Translations under genes and position numbers: made by a program
Shown: positions 23,079 to 29,277 of the stretch, in pieces
Layout of the letters: each line of letters begins with the position of its first letter
Position numbering within the stretch: the first letter of the stretch is position 1
The notes under the pieces: generated by a model
The model's database searches: none
Seen by the model: the letters and a program-made list of their open reading frames with translations, nothing else
What the model was told of the DNA's origin: nothing
NCBI GenBank assembly: GCA_964356135.1
Contig: CAYHGV010000026.1
Span: forward strand, 1-32,354
DNA from: CAYHGV01 sp964356135
Lineage (GTDB): Bacteria; Hydrothermota; Tepidihabitantia; CAYHGV01
DNA length: 32,354 nucleotides
Direction: 5' to 3'

Positions 23079-23422
23079 TTAAATCTCCTTGGTTAACTCT
23101 AAAAACCGCTTGTAGGGGATGGCGGTGAGGCTCTGGGCTTCGAGTGCGCCGGTGGCTAAACTGATCATTGATACTTTTGCGGCTATTTCTTCATTAGGCG
23201 CTTCGTAGATACTTGCAACTGGGAGTTCCAACTTTTTTAAATAGATGATGCTCCCAGTTGCCTGAAATCGTAAGGACCCAAAAGGGCGTAGTGGCTGATA
23301 AAGTGGACCGCAGGACAGCGCTTTTTGACTGCGTCCATCCATTTCTTGCCGATGGTCGCCCGGTCTTTCATCTTCTTAGTGACCTCGGGAGCAAGCTTGG
23401 TCATTAATACAAAGGTCGCCAT
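23079..23422 (-). pseudogene. GYD-domain protein gene broken by a small palindromic insertion
   Basis: Two minus-strand frames together make one GYD-family protein. The first (23422-23237) reads MATFVLMTKLAPEV...FISHYALLGPYDF and then becomes nonsense. The second reads SIYEAPNEEIAAKVSMISLA...IPYKRFLELTKEI to 23079. An intact GYD protein reads GPYDFxxIxEAP at this point. About 44-48 extra bases, including the perfect inverted repeat 23215-23261, lie exactly at the junction and change the frame. A strong AAGGAGGG precedes the ATG, so the gene was recently functional. GYD proteins are small ferredoxin-like-fold proteins of unknown role. Confidence 0.75.
23215..23261. repeat. Palindromic insertion inside the GYD gene
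   Basis: GCAACTGGGAG (23215-23225) and CTCCCAGTTGC (23251-23261) are exact 11-bp complements around a 25-bp A+T-rich centre. The element fits the break in the GYD protein. No other copy is visible in this window. Confidence 0.7.
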
Positions 23423-23443
23423 AATCCCTCCTTGGTTTAATTC

Positions 23444-23472
23444 AGCCTAACTCAACTGGGTACAATAGTCAA
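23444..23472 (-). promoter_or_regulatory. Promoter of the GYD gene
   Basis: On the minus strand, TTGACT (23472-23467), 17 bp, TAGGCT (23449-23444), about 20 nt ahead of the ATG and its strong ribosome binding site. The -10 box is poor. Confidence 0.4.
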
Positions 23473-23555
23473 GATTGATGAGATTGCCACGTCCGCCAAG
23501 AAGTATGGCGGGACTCGCAAGGACAGTCCAACGGAATATTGTGGTAAATTTTATC

Positions 23556-23583
23556 TTGACCGGTCGAGTAAATCGGTTAAACT
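23556..23583 (+). promoter_or_regulatory. ispF promoter with predicted leaderless start
   Basis: TTGACC (23556-23561), 16 bp, TAAACT (23578-23583). The predicted start of transcription, near 23590, is the A of the ispF ATG. There is no Shine-Dalgarno sequence in the T-rich gap. Confidence 0.55.
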
Positions 23584-23589
23584 TTTTTC

Positions 23590-24105
23590 ATGCGAATCGG
23601 CATTGGATTTGATGCGCACCGTCTGGTCGAGAAAAGAAAACTGGTTCTGGGTGGGGTGGATGTTCCCTATGACAAAGGCTTGTTAGGGCACTCGGATGGT
23701 GATGTCTTGTGCCATGCCCTTGCCGATGCGCTGTTAGGTGCTGCCGGACTTAAGGATATCGGTTGCTACTTTCCCGATACCGACCCGAAGCTCGCAAATA
23801 TATCGAGCATTTCGATTTTAAAAGAGGTTGTAAAGCTTGTAAAAGAGAAGGGGCTCGTCGTCCATAATGTGGACGCAACGGTCGTTTTGCAGTCGCCCAA
23901 GATTCAGGGGCACATAGATATAATGAAAGAAACTATCGGTGCGGTGTTGGGTGTGGAGACGAGTCGCATCGGCATTAAAGCCAAGACGACGGAGGGGATG
24001 GGGTTCACCGGTCGGGGCGAGGGTGTGGCTGCGTATGCGGTCGCGTGCCTATCCGAAGCGGATAGGGGTCTGTCCGAGACGGACAGGAGCTCCGCGCAAA
24101 AATGA
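23590..24105 (+). CDS. ispF: 2-C-methyl-D-erythritol 2,4-cyclodiphosphate synthase
   Basis: 171-aa enzyme of the non-mevalonate isoprenoid pathway, making MEcPP from CDP-ME 2-phosphate. The zinc ligands and active-site blocks are present: GIGFDAHRL (Asp8, His10), LLGHSDGDVLCHALADALLGAAGL (His42) and the TTEGMGFTGRGEGVAAYAV C-terminal signature. The usual protein stops shortly after that signature, at about 157-160 aa. Here about 15 more residues (LSEADRGLSETDRSSAQK) are encoded by two tandem palindromes, so the tail is probably non-functional added sequence. The stop overlaps the rhomboid start (ATGA). No ribosome binding site precedes the ATG, and the promoter lies directly upstream. Confidence 0.95.
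   Translation: MRIGIGFDAHRLVEKRKLVLGGVDVPYDKGLLGHSDGDVLCHALADALLGAAGLKDIGCYFPDTDPKLANISSISILKEVVKLVKEKGLVVHNVDATVVLQSPKIQGHIDIMKETIGAVLGVETSRIGIKAKTTEGMGFTGRGEGVAAYAVACLSEADRGLSETDRSSAQK
24048..24086 (+). repeat. Two tandem palindromes in the 3' end of ispF
   Basis: CCTATCCG-AAG-CGGATAGG (24048-24066) and CTGTCCG-AGA-CGGACAG (24070-24086) are two perfect hairpins with 3-base loops, about 21 bp apart and similar in sequence. They encode the heptad repeat LSEADRG LSETDRS. The right arm of the second overlaps the AGGAG that serves the rhomboid gene, so folding would hide that ribosome binding site. Confidence 0.75.
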
Positions 24106-24776
24106 TTCCGCTGCGTGATGATATTCCGTCCGTCCGGCGGCCCTATGTTACTTATGTCTTAATCGGTTTAAATATCATAGTTTTTATTTATGAGCTTTCA
24201 CTGGGCAGAAGCGTGGGTGGTTTTATTCGTGAATTCGGTGTCGTGCCTTTTAAAATTACCCATTCTCCCACGGTCGTAACCTATGGAACCTTACTCAGCT
24301 CGATGTTTATTCACGGCGGATTTGACCACATCATTGGCAATATGCTCTATCTATGGATTTTCGGCGACAATGTCGAAGATAGACTGGGCCATTTCGGGTT
24401 TCTTGGTTTTTATCTGTTGAGCGGTCTGGTCGGCAGTGGGGTCCATATTCTGACCGCGATGAACTCGACGGTTCCAACGATCGGCGCTTCCGGTGCGATC
24501 TCGGGTGTTTTAGGGGCGTATTTCATCCTCTATCCGCGGGCAAAGGTCATGGCGTTGATTCCATTAGGGATTTTTTTACGAATCATGTCCTTGCCGGCTG
24601 CGCTTTTCCTGGGTTTCTGGATTCTGTTACAGATTTTTTTAGGATTCGCTTCGCTGCCCGGTGCGGGTCCGGGCGGAGGTGGAACCGCCTGGTTTGCCCA
24701 TATCGGAGGTTTTGTTCCGGGGGTTATTTTCGGATTTATCGCTAAGCGGAGGCGGAAGGTGGTTTTCAATGAATAG
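24102..24776 (+). CDS. Rhomboid family intramembrane serine protease
   Basis: 224-aa membrane protein with six or seven helices. The catalytic Ser is in GASGAISGVLGAYF, the catalytic His in WFAHIGGFVPG near the C-terminus, and the oxyanion-side HGGFDHIIGNMLYLWIFG motif in helix 2 is complete. An amphipathic start (MIPLRDDIPSVRRPYVTYVLI) is typical of bacterial rhomboids of this subgroup. It cleaves membrane-protein substrates within the bilayer; the substrates are not predictable. It overlaps ispF by 4 nt and ribD by 8 nt, so it is co-translated with biosynthetic genes to which it has no known link. Confidence 0.9.
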   Translation: MIPLRDDIPSVRRPYVTYVLIGLNIIVFIYELSLGRSVGGFIREFGVVPFKITHSPTVVTYGTLLSSMFIHGGFDHIIGNMLYLWIFGDNVEDRLGHFGFLGFYLLSGLVGSGVHILTAMNSTVPTIGASGAISGVLGAYFILYPRAKVMALIPLGIFLRIMSLPAALFLGFWILLQIFLGFASLPGAGPGGGGTAWFAHIGGFVPGVIFGFIAKRRRKVVFNE

Positions 24777-25866
24777 CATCGACGAACGCCGGATGTGGGA
24801 AGCGTTGGCTTTGGCCGAACAGGGAAGGGGGAAGGTTGCACCGAATCCCCTGGTCGGAGCGGTGGTCGTAAAAAATGGAAAGATTGTCGGCCAGGGCTTT
24901 CATGCGCGGTTCGGTGCTGCCCATGCCGAAGTCGTGGCTTTAGCCGATGCAAAAGAAAGGGCTCGCGGTGCAACATTGTATGTCACGCTCGAACCCTGTT
25001 CCCATTTCGGCAAGACCCCACCCTGCACGAACTGCATCATTCATTCCGGGGTCCGGCGGGTAGTAGTCGCCCAGAAAGACCCCAATCCTTTGGTCAACGG
25101 CAAAGGTTTGAAGGAGCTTACCCGGGCGGGAATTGCGGTCGAGGTCGGGGTGTTAGCTCAAGAAGCCCGGCGCCAGAACGAGTGGTATCGTAAATTCGTC
25201 ACAACCAGAACTCCATTTGTCTTATTGAAACTTTCATCCACCCTCGACGGTAAGATTGCAACCAAAAGCGGCGAGTCGCGCTGGGTTAGTTCCTACGAGG
25301 GTCGGGTCTATGCTCACAAACTCCGCAGTGAAATGGATGCGATTCTGGTCGGCGCGGGCACCATTCTTATAGATAATCCGAAGTTAACGACCCGGCTGGT
25401 CAAAGGCCGTAATCCGGTCCGGGTGGTATTGGACTCCAACCTGCAAATTCCCTTAGCTGCAGCGGTGCTGAACGGTGCAGGCGAGGTCATCGTTTTTACC
25501 AATCGGCAAAAAGGTATCAAAGTCCGAAAACTGGAAAGGATGGGAGTAGAGGTGGTCAGAATCAACCGGGATTCAGCTAATAAAAATTACCTTTGCTGGT
25601 ATGAAATTCTCAAAGAATTAGGAAGTCGTTCGATAACTTCCTTGATTGTCGAAGGAGGAGCAATAGTGGCATCTTCAGCGCTGAAGGCGAAAATTGTCGA
25701 TAAAGTAGCCATCGTTTATGCCCCGAAGATCTTAGGTGTCGGAAAGGCTTTCTCGGACGGCCTTGCGGTTAAACATTTAAACCAGGCGCTCCTGGTCAAA
25801 TCGTGCGAAATAAAGTGTTTAGGTCGGGATTTTCTGGTTGAGGGGTATCTATGTTCACGGGGATAA
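24769..25866 (+). CDS. ribD: Bifunctional diaminohydroxyphosphoribosylaminopyrimidine deaminase / reductase
   Basis: 365-aa riboflavin-pathway enzyme that catalyses two successive steps after GTP cyclohydrolase II. The N-terminal deaminase has the zinc site HAEV and PCSHFGKTPPC, preceded by NPLVGAVVVKNGKIVGQGFH. The C-terminal reductase has LKLSSTLDGKIAT, ILVGAGTILIDNPKLTTR and SLIVEGGAIV. I chose ATG 24769, which has GGAGG-like sequence upstream and begins the conserved MNSIDERRMWEALALAEQG. The open frame reaches back to 24661 inside the rhomboid gene, but that part is only a shadow. It overlaps ribE by 16 nt. The expected partners ribBA and ribH are not in this window. Confidence 0.95.
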   Translation: MNSIDERRMWEALALAEQGRGKVAPNPLVGAVVVKNGKIVGQGFHARFGAAHAEVVALADAKERARGATLYVTLEPCSHFGKTPPCTNCIIHSGVRRVVVAQKDPNPLVNGKGLKELTRAGIAVEVGVLAQEARRQNEWYRKFVTTRTPFVLLKLSSTLDGKIATKSGESRWVSSYEGRVYAHKLRSEMDAILVGAGTILIDNPKLTTRLVKGRNPVRVVLDSNLQIPLAAAVLNGAGEVIVFTNRQKGIKVRKLERMGVEVVRINRDSANKNYLCWYEILKELGSRSITSLIVEGGAIVASSALKAKIVDKVAIVYAPKILGVGKAFSDGLAVKHLNQALLVKSCEIKCLGRDFLVEGYLCSRG

Positions 25867-26438
25867 TCGAGACAACCGGTGAGATTAAAACTATAACGAC
25901 AACGGGAAAAAATCGAATCATCACTATCAAAAGCAGGCTCGAAGTCAAACCGGGCGACAGCATTGCGGTTGACGGTGCCTGCCTGACCGTTCTTGATTAC
26001 CGGGCGCCGGCTTTTCGGGTCGAGGCGACCGGCGAGACGATCGATAACACCACCATACAGTTCTACCGTCCGGGACTGGTGGTAAATTTAGAGCGGGCGC
26101 TCGCGGTGCACGACCGGCTGGGCGGCCATCTGGTTTCGGGTCATATCGATGAAGTCGGTTCAATAGCCAGGATAAGACGGCAAGCAGGATTTTGGATTTT
26201 TGAAATAGAGGTTTCAAAGGCGAATGCAATCTATCTGATAGAAAAGGGGTCGGTTGCGGTTGATGGGATAAGTTTGACCGTTGCGGGACTGAAAGGGAAT
26301 AGTTTTAAAGTAACCGTCATTCCCTATACCATTGAGCATACCAATTTTGGGAAAAAGTTACCGGCGAGCCGGGTCAATATCGAGTTTGATATGATCGGGA
26401 AGTATATTCAAAGATTTATTATAAAGAAGAATGATTAA
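25851..26438 (+). CDS. ribE: Riboflavin synthase, alpha subunit
   Basis: 195-aa enzyme that converts two lumazine molecules to riboflavin. It has the two repeated lumazine-binding barrels: the first from MFTGIIETTGEI with DGACLTVLD and FRVEATGETI, the second from LGGHLVSGHIDEVGSI with DGISLTVAGLKGNSFKV. The MFTGI start is diagnostic, and GAGGGG precedes the ATG inside ribD. Length is near the usual 200-215 aa. The gene is the last of the ispF-rhomboid-ribD-ribE run, after which comes a repeat-rich spacer. Confidence 0.94.
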   Translation: MFTGIIETTGEIKTITTTGKNRIITIKSRLEVKPGDSIAVDGACLTVLDYRAPAFRVEATGETIDNTTIQFYRPGLVVNLERALAVHDRLGGHLVSGHIDEVGSIARIRRQAGFWIFEIEVSKANAIYLIEKGSVAVDGISLTVAGLKGNSFKVTVIPYTIEHTNFGKKLPASRVNIEFDMIGKYIQRFIIKKND

Positions 26439-26449
26439 CTACAAAAATC

Positions 26450-26582
26450 ATCACGAAATTTCGAAATGACGAAATCACGAAAAAACATGATCAGTATGGT
26501 CAATATTTTATTAGCTTCGAGCTCCTCGCGATCGCTCTATCATTCGGATTTCGTGTTTTCCTACTTTCGTGGGTTTCGTGAT
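26450..26582. repeat. Imperfect 37-bp inverted repeat of TTTCGTG units
   Basis: The left arm (26450-26486) is built of ATCACGAAA-like units and the right arm (26546-26582) of TTTCGTG units. Each arm carries three or four copies of CACGAAA or a close variant, and the two arms are inverse to each other. The 59-bp centre includes the palindrome GCGATCGC. It codes for nothing and fills most of the space between ribE and the next gene. It may be a palindromic repeat family member or a strong transcript-end structure. Confidence 0.6.
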
Positions 26583-26659
26583 AAGAATATTTTTTCTGGG
26601 CATTGTTTAAATGCTTGACAGAGGTTTAAAAGAAGGTAGCTTTTTAAAAAGGAGGTAGT

Positions 26660-26914
26660 ATGGGTGATCTGTTTAAGAAAACCTTGACGGTGCTGCTGGG
26701 CGGAGTGCTGGGGTTGGTGGCGGGTGGAATCCTGGGCAGCCTGGTGGCGATAGTCATTTATTTCGTGGGTGGAGGAATCCGGGGCCAGTTCGGTTCTGCC
26801 GGTCTCGGCACAACGGTCAGCCTCGGCATCGGTTTTGGCACTACGGTCGGAGCATTGATCGGAGCCTGCGGTGCCGGAGTTGCCATTTTTGCCAGGGCTA
26901 AAAAGGTTGTCTGA
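26660..26914 (+). CDS. Small glycine-rich membrane protein
   Basis: 84-aa hydrophobic protein with two or three membrane segments (LTVLLGGVLGLVAGGILGSL then VAIVIYFVGGG; and GTTVGALIGACGAGVAIFAR). Glycine-zipper spacing resembles small membrane proteins that pack tightly or form pores, but I do not recognise the family. A very good AAGGAGG lies six nucleotides before ATG. A weak promoter (TTGACA at 26615-26620) lies upstream. It is followed after 12 nt by the lipoprotein gene. Confidence 0.7.
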   Translation: MGDLFKKTLTVLLGGVLGLVAGGILGSLVAIVIYFVGGGIRGQFGSAGLGTTVSLGIGFGTTVGALIGACGAGVAIFARAKKVV

Positions 26915-26926
26915 TGGAGGTGGAAG

Positions 26927-27313
26927 ATGAAAGTAACGATATTTCGACATATTGCTATCGCATCCTTCGTGGTGAGTGCAGTGATACTGATTGGCTGTAC
27001 TTCAACCCCGGAGGGTCTCGGGATTCCAAAATTAGTCTCTCCACCGGATAAGACGACGGCAACCAATCCTCCCGCCTTTGTCTGGCAGAGCGTCGAAGGT
27101 GCGGGAGCCTATTGGCTACAGGTTGCGACTACGACCGGTTTTGTTAATCCTTCATTCTGGCCGTGCGAGGAAGAAACAACCTTTACCACAACGACCGTAT
27201 TGAATCCCGGGACCTACTACTGGCGGGTTTGTGGCCTGGAAGGAGGCTGAGAGGGGGCAGTTGGGGATTGGTCCAATCCCTGGAGTTTTACCATCCCCGC
27301 AAGCCGATGGTAA
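26927..27313 (+). pseudogene. Fibronectin-III-like lipoprotein interrupted by an in-frame TGA
   Basis: The protein begins with a signal peptide and lipobox LIGC (Cys24), then a single Ig/fibronectin-III-like domain (KLVSPPDKTTATNPPAFVWQ...YWLQVATTTGF...NPGTYYWRVCG). A TGA at 27248-27250 stops it at 107 aa, before the last strand. The same frame continues after the TGA as EGAVGDWSNPWSFTIPASRW to TAA at 27311-27313, supplying the missing W-S-x-x-x-S-F-T strand. That natural end overlaps the next ATG (27307) in the usual way. The TGA therefore looks like a recent nonsense mutation or sequencing error. GGAGG lies upstream of the ATG. A 107-aa shortened product is still possible. Confidence 0.72.
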
Positions 27314-29277
27314 GTAAATTAAACTCAATCGGTATACTTGTTATTGCTGTTGTTCTTTTAAGAGGTGACCCGCTCCTTGCCGACGAGATTTCCCGCGACT
27401 GGCTTCATCGGAGCGAAGCCCGATCCCATTCCCGGCTGCCATTGAAAATTGCTGCCGATACGCTTCATAACTTTGATGCCATCCATTATGAAATTAGAAT
27501 CGATAGTATTGATTTTACGGCCCAGTCGATCAGAGGAGCAGCAATTGTGCACTGTGCGAGTGAAGAGGATAACCTTGCCGGTATTACCCTTCATCTTGCT
27601 CAACTGGAAATCGATAGCATTATCCGGGGAACCACATTATTGTCCTACAGCCGGTCCGGAGATTCGGTCAATATTATTTTAGGAAAGACTTTTAATAAGG
27701 AAGAGGAGTTTGAGATAAGAATAAAATACCACGGCCTACCGGCTAATGAAGGTCCGGGCGGTTTCGGCGGATTCTGGTTTATACGGGGAGTGGCATTCAG
27801 CATGGGGGTGGGACTGTTCACCGACCCGCCGTCAATGGCTCGTTACTGGTTTCCCTGTTATGACGAACCGACCGATAAGGCGACGTTTGACCTCTATATA
27901 ACCGTACCGTTCGGAATGACAGCGGTTGCCAATGGTGAATTGGTAGAAATCGGGGCGGCGCATGATTTTCCCATCTACCACTGGCGGGTGAGTCAGCCGG
28001 TATCAACCTATTTGATTTCGGTTTCGGTTGGGACCTATCAAGAAATTACCGACTCTGATTACAGTTGGATACGCTACTATGTCTATCCCGAGGATTCGGC
28101 AAAGGCGATTGTGAGCTTTCAGAATGTTAATACAATGATGGATTGCTTCACCCGGGTATTCTCACCGTATCACTTTGACCGATTCTCGTATGTTGCGGCA
28201 CCGAAAGGCGACATGGAGCACGTTACCTGCGTTACCCACTACGATGCGCTCGTAAACGGAAATAACAACTATGATTGGGTACTGGCGCACGAGTTAGCCC
28301 ATCAGTGGTGGGGAGACTGGGTTACCATCGGGGACTGGCGGGATGTATGGCTGAGCGAGGGCTTCGCCACCTATTCTGAGGCACTGTATCAGGAGTATGT
28401 TGGGGGTGAGGAGGCATATCACAGCTATGTCGCCACCAGTTTTATGAATTACTACTTAAACAGTAAGGAACTTTTCCCGATCTATGATCCCGAGAATCTC
28501 TGGGGTGCCACCACCTATGAAAAAGGAGCATGCGTGCTCTATATGCTCAGGCACCTTGTGGGCGACAGTCTATTTTTTCAGATACTTAGGACCTATGGGG
28601 CGGAGTATGGTTTTGCCAATGCGGTAACCGAAGATTTTCAAAGGATATGCAATGATGTTTCCGGTCAAAACCTTGACTGGTTTTTTGAGGAATGGGTATA
28701 TGATTGGGGTTATCCGGTTTATGAGTACGGCTGGGAAGGCAGGGGTGATACCGTCAAGGTAGTAATCCGGCAGACCCAGGAGACCGGTCCGGTTTTTATG
28801 ATGCCGGTCGGCTTAAAGTTCAAAACCGCGAGTTTCGACACTATACTCGAGGTCTGGATAGATAAGCCGGTTCAGTATTTTCAATGTGTGCTATCCGGAC
28901 CGCCGACCGATGTTGAGTTCGACCCGGAGAACTGGATATTGAAGAAGATGAAAGAAATCCCGTATGCCATTCTCGAAGGTAAAACCGACGCCCGAGTCTC
29001 CGGGTTCAAAATCTATCCCAATCCCTTCGGGCGAACCGTGAAAATCAGTAGTGAGAATCGAGTAGTGAATAGCGAGGGAATGACCTTAAAAATTTACGAC
29101 CTAACAGGCAGGGTCGTCAAATCTTTCTCCCTCATTCCTCACTCCGCGCTACTCGCTACCGGCATTACCTGGGATGGAAGTGATGGTCAGGGCACTCTCC
29201 TGCCGGCCGGAGTCTACTTCTGCAAATTTGAGGCGGGCAGTTACTGTCGTATTGAACGGATAACGTTCCTTAAATGA
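27307..29277 (+). CDS. Secreted M1-family zinc aminopeptidase with C-terminal sorting domain
   Basis: 656-aa metallopeptidase. A signal peptide (MVSKLNSIGILVIAVVLL...LLADE) is followed by the M1 beta-domain, an exopeptidase motif GDMEH (variant of GAMEN, near residue 301) and the zinc site HELAHQWWGDW (328-338) with the third ligand Glu351 in WLSEGFATYSEALY. It ends in a FlgD/Por-like domain (IYPNPFGRTVKI...LKIYDLTGRVVKSF...WDGSDGQGTLLPAGVYFCKFEAG), used for surface sorting or export in FCB-type bacteria. I chose ATG 27307, which gives the signal peptide; the frame is open back to 27163 but that part is a shadow of the lipoprotein gene. It trims N-terminal residues from external peptides, probably for nutrition. 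It overlaps the next gene by ATGA. Confidence 0.9.
   Translation: MVSKLNSIGILVIAVVLLRGDPLLADEISRDWLHRSEARSHSRLPLKIAADTLHNFDAIHYEIRIDSIDFTAQSIRGAAIVHCASEEDNLAGITLHLAQLEIDSIIRGTTLLSYSRSGDSVNIILGKTFNKEEEFEIRIKYHGLPANEGPGGFGGFWFIRGVAFSMGVGLFTDPPSMARYWFPCYDEPTDKATFDLYITVPFGMTAVANGELVEIGAAHDFPIYHWRVSQPVSTYLISVSVGTYQEITDSDYSWIRYYVYPEDSAKAIVSFQNVNTMMDCFTRVFSPYHFDRFSYVAAPKGDMEHVTCVTHYDALVNGNNNYDWVLAHELAHQWWGDWVTIGDWRDVWLSEGFATYSEALYQEYVGGEEAYHSYVATSFMNYYLNSKELFPIYDPENLWGATTYEKGACVLYMLRHLVGDSLFFQILRTYGAEYGFANAVTEDFQRICNDVSGQNLDWFFEEWVYDWGYPVYEYGWEGRGDTVKVVIRQTQETGPVFMMPVGLKFKTASFDTILEVWIDKPVQYFQCVLSGPPTDVEFDPENWILKKMKEIPYAILEGKTDARVSGFKIYPNPFGRTVKISSENRVVNSEGMTLKIYDLTGRVVKSFSLIPHSALLATGITWDGSDGQGTLLPAGVYFCKFEAGSYCRIERITFLK
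29059..29155. repeat. Imperfect inverted repeat inside the M1 peptidase sorting domain
   Basis: CGAGTAGTGAATAGCGAG... (29059-29083) is inverse to ...CTCACTCCGCGCTACTCG (29132-29155), about 19 of 25 positions. The arms code for ENRVVNSEG and PHSALLATG, which do not resemble the usual strand residues of this domain, so they look inserted into two loops or strands. Confidence 0.45.

Noticed and set aside
24048..24086. The two ispF hairpins as a start of a CRISPR array or as a terminator
   Set aside because: Only two short units inside coding sequence, no T run, and the next gene begins at once.
27248..27250. TGA read as an amino acid (code change or selenocysteine)
   Set aside because: TGA ends several intact genes in the window, and nothing like a selenocysteine site or downstream structure is evident.
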